From Rhizobiales bacterium Ga0077537 (GTDB lineage: Bacteria > Pseudomonadota > Alphaproteobacteria > Rhizobiales > Hyphomicrobiaceae), in NCBI GenBank assembly GCA_001464955.1, contig LNEM01000030.1, positions 186,001 to 250,000 on the forward strand: a stretch of DNA of 64,000 nt, in the 5' to 3' direction. Positions 44,584-53,386 of the stretch are shown piece after piece. The stretch's first letter is position 1; the number at the start of each line of letters is the position of its first letter. Both the position numbers and the translations under genes were made by a program. The notes beneath the pieces were generated by a model. That model saw only the letters and a program-made list of their open reading frames with translations. It was not told the DNA's origin and did no database searches.

Positions 44584-44681
44584 CAAAGCGCCCAAGTTCA
44601 TCACGCGCCCGGCAGGGTGGCGAAAGCGCGCAGCCCCCGCCACCTGCCGGGGACTCGGCGCATGGTCTGGTCGGAGGCCGC

Positions 44682-45257
44682 TTATGCCCTTGCGACGGAT
44701 CGGAAAATCCGAAGACTCTCGAACGCGCCGACCGGTTCGAGCACCCCCTCCTTGGTCATCGTCGCAGTGATTCGCTCAGCGACGTCGAAGGCATAGGAGC
44801 CGTCATAGAAAGCAACCAGACGCGGCCCCTTCAGCTTGCCGACGAGGAGCCGCACCATTTCATCGTCGGTCAGCGCCCCATAGGCGTCGTTCTTTTCGGT
44901 CCGGAACTCGCCGACATGGAACAGTGTGACGATGTCGAAATCGGGCAGCAACCGGGCATCGAGCTGATAGATGTCGCCAAACAACACCTTGTAAGTCCGG
45001 CCGACTTCGGGCCGTTCGATGATCAGTTTCTCATAGTCGTCATGCTCCGGCGGCGACGCGGTGATGCCGAAGACGACATTGCCGGTCCGGGCTTCATGGC
45101 AACGCAGCCCCACGACGTGATGCCCACCGGTCCCGAAGTGGAAGATCGTGCGGTCGCGATGCCCCTCGGCCTCGAGGTACTTCAGGAAATGAACGTCGCA
45201 GGGGCACTGCGCCTCGTCGAGATACCAGTTCACGTCCCAGATATTGAGTTGCGCCAC
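44682..45257 (-). CDS. Hypothetical protein, methyltransferase-like strand pattern
   Basis: A 191-residue protein I cannot name. IFHFGTGGHHVVGL and DFDIVTLFHVGEF resemble the first and fourth strands of a Rossmann methyltransferase, but the glycine loop is atypical. GTG 45257 was chosen because a perfect GGAGG lies seven bases before it; in-frame ATGs at 45272 and 45281 lack a site, and the former contains that GGAGG. It is just downstream of the SbmA-like exporter gene. Confidence 0.72.
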   Translation of the reverse strand: MAQLNIWDVNWYLDEAQCPCDVHFLKYLEAEGHRDRTIFHFGTGGHHVVGLRCHEARTGNVVFGITASPPEHDDYEKLIIERPEVGRTYKVLFGDIYQLDARLLPDFDIVTLFHVGEFRTEKNDAYGALTDDEMVRLLVGKLKGPRLVAFYDGSYAFDVAERITATMTKEGVLEPVGAFESLRIFRSVARA

Positions 45258-45344
45258 GTCCAGTCCTCCCATTCTCGGCAATGAATACGGCCGCTCTTGA
45301 CCAACGGAAATCCTTTTGACCCAACGCCACCGACAGGAGCCACA

Positions 45345-47099
45345 TCAGGCTGGCTCCGGCTCGAGGCGCGAAATCACCGGCACCGCTCCCTTGCGATCGA
45401 TCTCGAACGGAACGATGTCTGTGAGCAGCGCTCGGGGGCGCTGGCTGAAACTGATCAGCGTCACGCCGGGTAGCCGGGCCGCAATTCGCCCTTCGAGCTC
45501 CAGCTGTGAGGGCTCGTCGAGGGCCGCCAGCGCATCGTCCATCAGGATGACGTCCGGCTTCTGGATCAGCAACCGTGCCACGCAAAGCCGTTGCCGCTCG
45601 CCGTTCCCGAGGAGCTGGTCCCACCGTTCGATGGCATCGAGGCGGTGGACGAGGTGCGTCAAACCAGCGTCTCCGAGCGCCTGCCGGAGATCGGCTTCAG
45701 ACGGCGCGGCGTCACGCGTCGGATACGTCAGCGCATTGCGAAGCGACCCGAGCGGAACGTAAGGCTTTTGCGGAACCACCATGACACTGGCACCTGGCGG
45801 CAGGGCGATCTCGCCGCGCCCCCACGGCCAGAGACCGGCCATGGCCCGGACAAGGACTGATTTTCCGGTACTGGTGCTGCCCTGGATATGGGCCCGTTGA
45901 CCAAACGGCAGCACGAGGCTGCCGGCCGCCACGAGCGCCTGCCCGCGCGTATCGTCGACCCGGAACCCGGTCAGCCGGATCTCGTCGGGCGCGCCCCGAA
46001 CGAAGGCGATCCGCCCGCTACCGACTTCTGCGAGCCGCTCGTCAAGCCCCGCGGATGCCTCGACCAGCTCCATCACCCGTCGGGCCGAGGCGAACCATTC
46101 CGACAGCCGGCTGTAGTTGTCGACGATCCACGAGATCGCGAGCTGCACCTGGACGAACGCCGCCGCCAGCTGCACCACCTCGCCGAGTGTGAACTCGCCG
46201 GCAAAATACTTCGGCGCGGCAAACAGCAGCGGCACGACGGGAATCATCGGGCCGCTCGCGTTGGTCACCCAGGTGATGATGCCATGCTGGCGAACGATGG
46301 CGAGCCAGCGATCGACGACCGTGCCATAAAGCGTCTTGAGCGCCGCCTCCTCGGCCTTGCTCCCCCCGATCAGCGCCACGCTCTCGGCGTTTTCGCGCAT
46401 GCGCATCAGCGCGAACCGGAACTCGCCTTCGGACGCATTCTTGCGGGCGACACAGCCGACCAGTGCCCGGCCGATCCACAGCATGAGGCCGGACGCAAGT
46501 GCGCCGTAGGCGAGCGCCAGGAGCACCATGTAGGCCGGTATGATCAGCGTCGTGTCACCAAGTCGTAATGTGTAGCTGCCGCCCACCGACCATAGTATCG
46601 TGATGAACGCCGCCGCGCCGATGACCGCGGAAAAGATGCCGATCACGAGATCGACCATCGGCTCGGTCGCCCATCTCGTGTCGTCCGAAATGCGGTATTC
46701 GGGATTGTCGGGCTCGGTGTGGGTCGCGGCCAGCAGATAGAACCGGTTCCGGCCGACCCATAATCCGATCAGTCGCTCGACGATCCAGGCGCGCCACCGC
46801 ACCTGCAGCGCCTCTCGCGTCAGGACGATGGCAACCCCGAGGGCGGCCATGGCAGCGATGATGAGGAAGAACACGCCGACCGCCCAAAGCGCTGTTTCGG
46901 CGTCCTTTTTCTCCAGAGCGTCGAAAAACCATCGCTGCCACCTGTTGAGTGCCACAGTGACAGCCGTCGACAAGGACAGGCTGACGGCAAGGCCGAACGT
47001 GAGCAGCCAGGCGCGCCGCGCCCCGTCGCCGCGCCAGAAGCCACCGGCGAACCGAAGAAACTCCTGTGCTGCGCGTGGATCGAGCTTGTACGCTTGCAT
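45345..47099 (-). CDS. SbmA/YddA-like ABC transporter (membrane and ATPase domains fused), atypical ATPase
   Basis: A 584-residue half-transporter of the SbmA_BacA/YddA (ABCD-like) type. About six membrane helices span residues 30-330, with the family motif NRWQRWFFDALEKKD. The ATPase has Walker A GSTSTGKS (407-414), signature LGNGERQR (497-504) and Walker B LMD ending at D521. The usual catalytic glutamate is D522 and the H-loop histidine is Q553 (SFSQRP). Such transporters move peptides, vitamins or lipids across the inner membrane. The two changes suggest slow or regulated hydrolysis, or a coupling-only role (inference). Confidence 0.9.
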   Translation of the reverse strand: MQAYKLDPRAAQEFLRFAGGFWRGDGARRAWLLTFGLAVSLSLSTAVTVALNRWQRWFFDALEKKDAETALWAVGVFFLIIAAMAALGVAIVLTREALQVRWRAWIVERLIGLWVGRNRFYLLAATHTEPDNPEYRISDDTRWATEPMVDLVIGIFSAVIGAAAFITILWSVGGSYTLRLGDTTLIIPAYMVLLALAYGALASGLMLWIGRALVGCVARKNASEGEFRFALMRMRENAESVALIGGSKAEEAALKTLYGTVVDRWLAIVRQHGIITWVTNASGPMIPVVPLLFAAPKYFAGEFTLGEVVQLAAAFVQVQLAISWIVDNYSRLSEWFASARRVMELVEASAGLDERLAEVGSGRIAFVRGAPDEIRLTGFRVDDTRGQALVAAGSLVLPFGQRAHIQGSTSTGKSVLVRAMAGLWPWGRGEIALPPGASVMVVPQKPYVPLGSLRNALTYPTRDAAPSEADLRQALGDAGLTHLVHRLDAIERWDQLLGNGERQRLCVARLLIQKPDVILMDDALAALDEPSQLELEGRIAARLPGVTLISFSQRPRALLTDIVPFEIDRKGAVPVISRLEPEPA

Positions 47100-47336
47100 T
47101 CAAGAAATCCCCGACTCCTGCCAGACACCTCGCACCCACCCGTCCGAACGGCGCAGCGAGACTATCTGACATAGCGAAGCCGTCGATTGCCTGAACGGCC
47201 GCCGGCACTATACATATCTCCGGCGCCGATCGGCGATTTCCGATCACACACCCGCCGGCAAGCCCTTGAACGGTAGATGTACGATGGTGACGGGCGCGGG
47301 CCAGCCTCACACGACGCCCCACCCGGAGACATGAGC

Positions 47337-48134
47337 ATGACAGCCGACGCTGTACCGCCGACGTCGCTTCCCGAGCGGCCCATTCCGATGACGACCGCTC
47401 CGGCCGCTGACGCCTATCTCGCGGACGGGTACGGCCGTGTGGTCGGGATGTCGTCTCGCTTTGCAGCCGGCGTCTGCGGTCGTTTGCTGGCCCTGCAGAA
47501 CGAGTTTGGTGTCACCGGGCATTTCGCTGAAATCGGTGCCTTCGAAGGCCGCTTCCTGATTGCGATGGCTCATTGTCTCGCGCCTGGCGAGAAGGCCTTG
47601 GGAATGGACATCTTCGAATGGCCCAACCCTGAAGTGCTGCAGCGCTTCGAGGCGAATTGCCGACGCCACGGGCTCGGCCCCGATCGGGTGATCCCCTGGA
47701 AGATCGACAGCGGCACGACGACCGCATCTGCGGTGCTGGCAAAGCTCGACAGCGGTCCCATCCGGATGTTTCATGTCGACGGCGAGCATTCGCGCAGCGC
47801 CTTGGCCAAGGATCTGGAACTTGCCACCGAGGCGACCTCGGAGGGTGGCCTGATCGTCCTCGACGACATGCTGCATCCCGGTTACCCGACGTTGATGGTC
47901 ACCGTTCAGACCTATCTTGAGCGCCACCCCGAAATGACGGTGCTGTGCATCATCGACCGGGAGACGATTGTTGCAGCGACCAAGTTCGTCCTCTGCCGCA
48001 AGGACTGGTTCAAGCGCTACGAGGACCGCATGTTGGAGGTCTTCAAGCCGTGGATCTGGCCGCTCGGCGCCGACTTCGAGCCGCACTGGTGCCTCGTCCT
48101 GTCGCTCGATACGGAACTCGCGGCGATCATTTGA
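47337..48134 (+). CDS. Class I SAM-dependent methyltransferase (Methyltransf_24 type)
   Basis: A 265-residue protein. The SAM-binding region is HFAEIGAFEGRFLIAMA, the acidic strand end is GMDIFEW, and HVDGEHSRSALAKDLE and GGLIVLDDMLHPGYP resemble the metal/active-site region of Methyltransf_24 proteins that act on sugars, toxins or surface glycans. ATG 47337 sits eight bases after GGAG; ATG 47331 is nearly as likely. The substrate is unknown. It is monocistronic, converging on a small gene. Confidence 0.84.
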   Translation: MTADAVPPTSLPERPIPMTTAPAADAYLADGYGRVVGMSSRFAAGVCGRLLALQNEFGVTGHFAEIGAFEGRFLIAMAHCLAPGEKALGMDIFEWPNPEVLQRFEANCRRHGLGPDRVIPWKIDSGTTTASAVLAKLDSGPIRMFHVDGEHSRSALAKDLELATEATSEGGLIVLDDMLHPGYPTLMVTVQTYLERHPEMTVLCIIDRETIVAATKFVLCRKDWFKRYEDRMLEVFKPWIWPLGADFEPHWCLVLSLDTELAAII

Positions 48135-48393
48135 CGTCATGGTCTTCCGGATCGTCGACACCAGCATCCCGGTTTGCGCGTGCGGTTATCGAAGCCGGTG
48201 GTAGCGATGGTCCATGGAGGTCGTCTGGCGGCCGCAGCGTGAAGATCCAGCCGGCCATGCGCAGATGCCGCACGACACCGGCCGCCACGTGGCGTAGAGC
48301 CTCGATGCGCTGCCCTTTCACCTTGAACGGCGATTGGGCGAGCGCATAGCCGATATCGCGCCCCAACTCCTGATCTGGATCCTGCTCAGCCAT
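48127..48393 (-). CDS. Small hypothetical protein (88 aa)
   Basis: A short soluble protein with an acidic N terminus and a central amphipathic helix (ALRHVAAGVVRHLRMAGW). No family is recognised. The start ATG 48393 has no clear ribosome binding site. Composition is protein-like and the frame ends eight bases inside the convergent methyltransferase gene. Moderate confidence that it is real. Confidence 0.55.
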   Translation of the reverse strand: MAEQDPDQELGRDIGYALAQSPFKVKGQRIEALRHVAAGVVRHLRMAGWIFTLRPPDDLHGPSLPPASITARANRDAGVDDPEDHDVK

Positions 48394-48558
48394 CGGCGAA
48401 GCATAGCAGATCTAGAACAAAAATGGAACATTGATTGCGCCGTGCCGCGGCATGCGCGGTTCTGAGCCTAAGCCTGAGCGCTGTCGGTCGATCAGGCTGG
48501 CTGTCACGATATCGCCGTGCTTCTGTCGCCGCGACCCAGCCGGGAGACCACATTCACG

Positions 48559-49197
48559 ATGCCAGACTTCATCGACACCGCCCCGTCCGCTGCGACACAT
48601 ACACTGCTGCTGGCTCACGGTGCCGGGGCCGGCATGGACACCCCGTTCATGGACCAGATGGCGGCGCTGCTGTTCGACCGGCAGATCCGCGTCTTGAGGT
48701 TCGAATTCGCCTACATGGCAAGCCGGCGCAATACGGGGAAGCGGCGACCAGCTCCGAAGGCGGAAAGCCTGTGCGACGAGTTTCGTGCGGCCGTCAGGGC
48801 CGCTCGCGATCTCGGCGTGACCGGACGCCTGGTCATCGGCGGCAAATCGATGGGCGGCCGCGTCGCCAGCCTGATCGCCGACACCATGCCCGGTGAACCC
48901 GCGGTGAAGGGTCTCGTGTGCCTCGGCTACCCGTTCCATCCCCCGGGCATGCCGGAGAAGACGCGGACGGCGCATCTCACGGGGTTGCGATGCCCCACGC
49001 TCATCATCCAGGGCGAACGCGACCCGTTTGGGAATCGCGCCGACGTGGAAAGCTACAGTCTGTCGCCGTCCATCGAGGTCTGCTGGATCGGCGACGGGGA
49101 CCACGACCTCGGCCCGCGAGGCGGCTCAGGGTTCACGCGCAAGGGTAATTTCGCGGCAGCCGCGGATGCGATCGCCGCGTTTCTCGCGCGCGACTGA
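48559..49197 (+). CDS. Alpha/beta hydrolase of the KANL3/Tex30-like family
   Basis: A 212-residue serine hydrolase: LLAHGAGAGMDTPFMDQMA at the start, the nucleophile elbow GGKSMGGR, PTLIIQGERDPFG with the acid, and GDGDHDLGPR with the histidine. This is the bacterial KANL3/Tex30 group, substrate unknown. ATG 48559 has GGAG at a long spacing. It is monocistronic. Confidence 0.88.
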   Translation: MPDFIDTAPSAATHTLLLAHGAGAGMDTPFMDQMAALLFDRQIRVLRFEFAYMASRRNTGKRRPAPKAESLCDEFRAAVRAARDLGVTGRLVIGGKSMGGRVASLIADTMPGEPAVKGLVCLGYPFHPPGMPEKTRTAHLTGLRCPTLIIQGERDPFGNRADVESYSLSPSIEVCWIGDGDHDLGPRGGSGFTRKGNFAAAADAIAAFLARD

Positions 49198-49239
49198 CGC
49201 TTTTCTTCCCCGATCCATGGGACCGAAGCGGAAGCGCGA

Positions 49240-49587
49240 TCAGGAGGCCTTGGGTTTCGCAGCGGCAGGAGCGGCAGGTCCCTGGTTCCAGCAGACGGTC
49301 GCGGCGGCCTTGCACGTGTACTCGTCGAAGAAGCCGAAATCGAGGAACAGTTCGCACGTCACGGTCTTCTTGCCGGTCGTGTACTTCTTGATGCCACGTT
49401 CCGCCGTCCATCTTGCGATGTACTTGTCGAGCAGGGCTTGCGCGTCCTTTGCCGGACCGACCTTGCCGTAGTCGTTGACCGAGAATGCAAGCCGGGTGCA
49501 CTTCGCCTCTGCGGCGACGCTCCCCGCCGCGACAGCGACCACCAGAGCAAGCGAACGGACGGCAAGTGACGATGTCGATATCGGCAT
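49240..49587 (-). CDS. Small secreted protein with cysteines
   Basis: A 115-residue protein with a Sec signal (LAVRSLALVVAVAAGSVAAEA) and a mature domain with four cysteines (KCTRL, VTCELFL, YTCKA, VCWNQG), probably two disulfides in the periplasm. The C terminus is Ala/Pro/Lys-rich. I do not recognise the family. ATG 49587 is preceded by GGGG. No partner genes are evident. Confidence 0.72.
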   Translation of the reverse strand: MPISTSSLAVRSLALVVAVAAGSVAAEAKCTRLAFSVNDYGKVGPAKDAQALLDKYIARWTAERGIKKYTTGKKTVTCELFLDFGFFDEYTCKAAATVCWNQGPAAPAAAKPKAS

Positions 49588-49808
49588 GATGGCTACCCCG
49601 GGGCGTTCCGCTGAGATGGAATGTCGACCCCGAGTACGGGCCGACCATCTCCACCGTATAGCCCCAGCGACAACGCCTCGCCAGCACACGACGGACCTCT
49701 CGACGCGGGTTCACGGGCAGCGTGATAACTCCGCCACGCGTCGACATCGAACATCCGCGCGAGCGCCTTGCGCAACGGCCTTGAGGACCGACGCGGCGCC
49801 GCCGGCTC

Positions 49809-50135
49809 TCAGTTCATGTAGGGCGAGTTGCCACCGCGCGGCGCGTTGCCGGAATCGAAAAAGAAGCCGTGGTCGAACGGGCCCGCGTTGGTCTGCCGGT
49901 CGAGCATCGGATCGCGGAACGACTGTGTCGCGCCGTAGGTCGAGCGGCTGTCGCCGTAGGTGTTGATCGTGTCGTCGTAGGAATAGGAATAGCCGCCGCG
50001 ACGGGCGGTATAGCCCTTCACCTGCGGAGCGCCCTTGTACTTCCTTGCACCTTCACCAGCCTCGACCGGTTCCACCGCAGTGAAACTCAGGATGGCAATG
50101 GCCCCGGCCACTGCGAAACCAATTGCACGGAGCAT
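49809..50135 (-). CDS. Small secreted Gly/Tyr/Ser-rich protein
   Basis: A 108-residue protein: Sec signal (AVAGAIAILSFTAVEPVEA) and a mature part rich in Tyr, Ser, Gly and Asn (GGYSYSYDDTINTYGD, FDHGFFFDSGN), likely disordered in the periplasm or at the cell surface. ATG 50135 was chosen because AAGGG lies seven bases upstream; an upstream ATG at 50162 has its G-run directly abutting it. Function unknown. Confidence 0.7.
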   Translation of the reverse strand: MLRAIGFAVAGAIAILSFTAVEPVEAGEGARKYKGAPQVKGYTARRGGYSYSYDDTINTYGDSRSTYGATQSFRDPMLDRQTNAGPFDHGFFFDSGNAPRGGNSPYMN

Positions 50136-50385
50136 GACTGGACCCTTTTTCGCGACGTTCATCCCCCTAGTGTCTAGCCCAATCCGTAAATTTTTTCTCT
50201 ACGACTGTCCCCTGCCGGTGCCGATCGGACCGCGCTGTCGCAGAAAAACCACGCCCAACGCCGCGCTGGCGCGACTGGACACGGTCGGTCAACGGGGAGA
50301 GTGTCGCGCGGCGTCCGCAATGACCCGCTAGTGGTTTCGTGCGCAGGCCAGGGACGGCGCTGCCGGGAACGCGAGGAGACATCTG

Positions 50386-50673
50386 ATGGACCTTACGACA
50401 CTTGCAATTCAACTGCTGAGCGGAGCGGCAGGTGGCAACATTGTTGGCCAGGCCCTGCGCAACCTGAGCTTGGGATTTCTTGGCAACACGATCGCCGGCG
50501 TCGTCGGAGGCGGGCTCGGCGGCCAGATCCTGCAGCATCTCCTGGGCATCGCGGCCGCCAATCCCGGCGCACTGGACATCGGCTCCCTGGCGACCCAGGT
50601 CGCTGGCGGTGGCGTCGGCGGCGGCGTTCTGATGATCGTCGTGGCGTTGCTGCGAAAACTCTTCACGCGCTGA
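50386..50673 (+). CDS. Small glycine-rich membrane protein
   Basis: A 95-residue protein with glycine-zipper-like helices (LGNTIAGVVGGGLGGQIL and GGGVGGGVLMIVVALL). The layout fits small inner-membrane proteins of unknown function that are frequent in Hyphomicrobiales. GAGGAG precedes ATG 50386. Isolated gene between two oppositely oriented genes. Confidence 0.78.
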   Translation: MDLTTLAIQLLSGAAGGNIVGQALRNLSLGFLGNTIAGVVGGGLGGQILQHLLGIAAANPGALDIGSLATQVAGGGVGGGVLMIVVALLRKLFTR

Positions 50674-50803
50674 CGGACGCCTGTCGCCAGGTCTCGGCTG
50701 ACGCCAGAACCTCGAGCAATGGCTCACCGACTCTCGGGATGGCGGCAGTGGCCCGCCATCCGCGTCCTCTGACGAAATCGGCACCTGCGGTGTCAGCGGA
50801 CCG

Positions 50804-51019
50804 TCATGGTTCTTCCTGCAGCTTGATGGCCTTTGGTCCCTTGCCGTGCTTGTCGGGTTCGGTCTCGAAGGAGACACGCATCCCCTCGCCGAGCTCCGCC
50901 ATGCCCGAGCGCTCGACGGCCGTGATGTGCACGAACACATCCTTCCCGCCACCTTCTGGCGTGATGAAGCCGAAGCCTTTCGTCTTGTTGAAGAACTTTA
51001 CAGTCCCGATTTGTCTCAT
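50804..51019 (-). CDS. Cold-shock domain protein
   Basis: A 71-residue CspA-type protein: IGTVKFFNKTKGFGFITPE with RNP1 (KGFGFI), RNP2 (VFVHI) and the C-terminal GPKAIKL strand. It binds single-stranded nucleic acids and acts as an RNA chaperone. AGGGAG lies eight bases before ATG 51019. The open frame continues upstream but only the 71 residues are cold-shock-like. Confidence 0.95.
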   Translation of the reverse strand: MRQIGTVKFFNKTKGFGFITPEGGGKDVFVHITAVERSGMAELGEGMRVSFETEPDKHGKGPKAIKLQEEP

Positions 51020-51236
51020 CCGGACACTCCCTGCGTAGCTTGGATCTGACCAAGGCAGCACGGGACCCTTGCCGCACGTCGTCGACCGAGGGGGGACCAT
51101 GGAATGGGGTGGAGCATGGGCTCGAGGCGCATGTCGATCGCGCATGACTATCCATCGCCTTGGAGCGCAGATTATCGAGCAACCTGTTGGGTCGTTCAAG
51201 CCGATTCCAGCGATTTCGGCGCCGGCACACGCGTCG

Positions 51237-51854
51237 TCAGTATTGGTCGGCATGAGCCGTGGCGACGACGGACGGCCGCTCCGCGATACGCGCGGCAAAG
51301 TCCGTGAGGGCTGGCCGCCCATGACGCCAATTCTCCGGCCCATAGCGAAAATCGGCGTAGCCGATGACAGCCGCCACGGCGATCTCCGGAAGCCGGAAAT
51401 GTTCGGGATCGAGGCGCGAGGCCTCTGCCTCGATGGCATCGAACCCCGCGCGAAACTTGACGGCCAGAGCGGCCTTCAGTTCTGGCGATTGCTGCGCTTC
51501 CGGACGCGCACGCTCCGAAAGCCCGAGCAGCAGGAAATCCAGGATGCCATCCGAAAGCGCCTGCAGTCGGAGCGCATCGAAGCGGGCAACACCATCGGCG
51601 GGAATGAGTTTCACGCCGTCATGCAGCGTGTCGAGATACTCGACGATCACGCGGCTGTCGTAGAGCACAACGCCGCTGTCGAGGACCAGCGTTGGCAGCT
51701 TGTTCAGCGGATTGAGAGCCATCACCTCTGCGTTCGGCCGTGTCGGCGCGACGATTGTCCGCTCGAGTGCGATACGGCGCACGAGCCCCGTTTCGTGCGC
51801 GGCGATCATCACCTTGCGCACGAACGGCGATCGCGTCGACCAGTAGAGTTTCAC
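51237..51854 (-). CDS. Glutathione S-transferase family protein
   Basis: A 205-residue GST: N-terminal thioredoxin fold (VKLYWSTRSPFVRKV, NPLNKLPTLVLDSG, YDSRVIVEYLD with the gamma-glutamyl-binding serine) and a helical C-terminal domain. Activity may be conjugation or reductive dehalogenation; not determinable. The start is GTG 51854, supported by AGGAGG six bases upstream. It is followed by the HtrA-like gene's 3' end side, same strand. Confidence 0.9.
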   Translation of the reverse strand: MKLYWSTRSPFVRKVMIAAHETGLVRRIALERTIVAPTRPNAEVMALNPLNKLPTLVLDSGVVLYDSRVIVEYLDTLHDGVKLIPADGVARFDALRLQALSDGILDFLLLGLSERARPEAQQSPELKAALAVKFRAGFDAIEAEASRLDPEHFRLPEIAVAAVIGYADFRYGPENWRHGRPALTDFAARIAERPSVVATAHADQY

Positions 51855-51900
51855 GTGCTGCCTCCTGGCGCATCGCCACGTCGGGCACAACGCCCGGCTC

Positions 51901-52848
51901 TCAATGCAGAACGGGCCCCTTCAGGAAGTCACGCCGGTCGCCGGATCGGACGCGGACTTCCATGACCCGGCCGGCCCGGTTGATCGTGAGCGGCACCTCG
52001 ACACCAGCCTCGCCGAGTGCCCAGACTTTGCGGAACATGTCTGCGAGGCTGCGCACGCTCCCGCCGGCGACGCCGAGGATCACGTCTCCGGCCTTGATGT
52101 CGACGCGCTTCGAGGGCCCGCGCGATGTGACGCCCGCAACCGTGATCTGGTTCTCGACCTCGGCGGCATAGAGCCCGAGCCAAGGCCGAGCCGGACGGTT
52201 CGGCCGCCCGAGTGCAAGCATGTCGTTGAGGATCGGCTTCAGGAGATCGATCGGCACGATCATGTTGATGTCTTCGGATCGGCCGTCCTGCAGCACCTGC
52301 TGCACTTGCAGTGACCCGATGCCGAGCAGCCGTCCATCGCGTCCGATCATGGCCGTTCCGCCCCAATGGGGATGGCTCGGCGCGGTGAAGATCGCGTGAT
52401 CGAGGAGGTACTCCCAGTACCCGGCGAACTCCTGCCGCGCGACGACCCGGGCCGCCACAGAGTTCTGCCGGCCTCCAGTTCCTGCGATCACGACCTCGTC
52501 GCCGACCTCGACCCGGCTGCTGTCGCCGAGCGCGAGGCTCGGGACCTCGACTGGCCCGAGCGCCTGCACGAGCCCGAACCCCGTTTCCTGGTCGAAACCG
52601 ATCACATGGCCTTGCACGACGCGCCCGTTGCCGAGCCGCAACCAGACCGACTGCGCTTCGGTCACGATGTAACCGATTGTCACCACCACGCCGTGGTCGC
52701 CGATCAGCACGCCATGCCCGAGACGCTCCGTCCCGAGCGTATCGGCGGTGAACGCGTCCCCGGGAATGATGGTCTTGATGCCGACCACGGACGAAATGGC
52801 GGCATCGAGATCGAATTCGTAGTTTTCGGGTCTTGGCTGCACGGCCAT
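51901..52848 (-). CDS. HtrA-like S1C/PDZ protein lacking the catalytic triad
   Basis: A 315-residue protein with an N-terminal trypsin-like domain (about 15-210) and a C-terminal PDZ domain (about 225-310; GVTSRGPSKRVDIKAGDVIL). By alignment with HtrA, histidine is replaced by Y60 (VTIGYIVT), aspartate by G90 (ETGFGLV) and the serine loop GNSGG reads HWGGT with W162, so it is probably not a protease but a binding or scaffolding protein. No signal peptide is visible. The start is ambiguous: ATG 52848 has GGAGG too close, while GTG 52842 has it seven bases upstream. Confidence 0.85.
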   Translation of the reverse strand: MAVQPRPENYEFDLDAAISSVVGIKTIIPGDAFTADTLGTERLGHGVLIGDHGVVVTIGYIVTEAQSVWLRLGNGRVVQGHVIGFDQETGFGLVQALGPVEVPSLALGDSSRVEVGDEVVIAGTGGRQNSVAARVVARQEFAGYWEYLLDHAIFTAPSHPHWGGTAMIGRDGRLLGIGSLQVQQVLQDGRSEDINMIVPIDLLKPILNDMLALGRPNRPARPWLGLYAAEVENQITVAGVTSRGPSKRVDIKAGDVILGVAGGSVRSLADMFRKVWALGEAGVEVPLTINRAGRVMEVRVRSGDRRDFLKGPVLH

Positions 52849-52942
52849 ACCTCCGCGGCGGGCCTTGATCATGGGGCAAACATAGGCGTTGCGCCAGCCT
52901 GTCACAATGCTGCGTGCGACTTCGGTCCCGACGTTGGTGTCA

Positions 52943-53377
52943 TCACGGATCGTTCTGATCCACTCGCTCGCGAGCCTCGCGGGTATCGACATGCACGACG
53001 TCGCGGATGACACGCTCCGTGACACTCGTGAGATGGGCGACCAGCGCCTGGTTGAGCTGGTCGAACTCGGGCCAAAGGATCCCCTCGACGAAGCTGCGCG
53101 GCGCCCGAACGACGAGCGTCTGCTGCTTCATGCGCTGATATCGGTAAGGCTCGAGCCCGTAGCGCCGGCACAGCGCGACGAAGAGTTGCCGGGACCACCG
53201 GTCCTGGATCGAGAAGCGCATCTCGACCGGCGCCTCCCGGGCCTCGACCTCGGCGAGGCGCGCCCGGATCCGTTCCGCAGCGGCGCCGGCGGCATCACGC
53301 TCTCCGGGCGTCTTGGCACCTGCGAACAGCGCCTCGATTTTTCGCAGCTTCTCGCGAAGCTCGTCTTCGCTGCTCAT
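52943..53377 (-). CDS. Conserved hypothetical protein, DUF2786-like N terminus
   Basis: A 144-residue protein: the start (LREKLRKIEALFAGAKTPGE) resembles DUF2786, followed by an ERIRARLAEVEA helix and a C-terminal region with RYQRMKQQTLVV. Function unknown. ATG 53377 follows TGAGG. It lies nine bases downstream of the enolase-superfamily gene, so both are probably in one operon. Confidence 0.75.
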   Translation of the reverse strand: MSSEDELREKLRKIEALFAGAKTPGERDAAGAAAERIRARLAEVEAREAPVEMRFSIQDRWSRQLFVALCRRYGLEPYRYQRMKQQTLVVRAPRSFVEGILWPEFDQLNQALVAHLTSVTERVIRDVVHVDTREARERVDQNDP

Positions 53378-53386
53378 GACGCCGCC

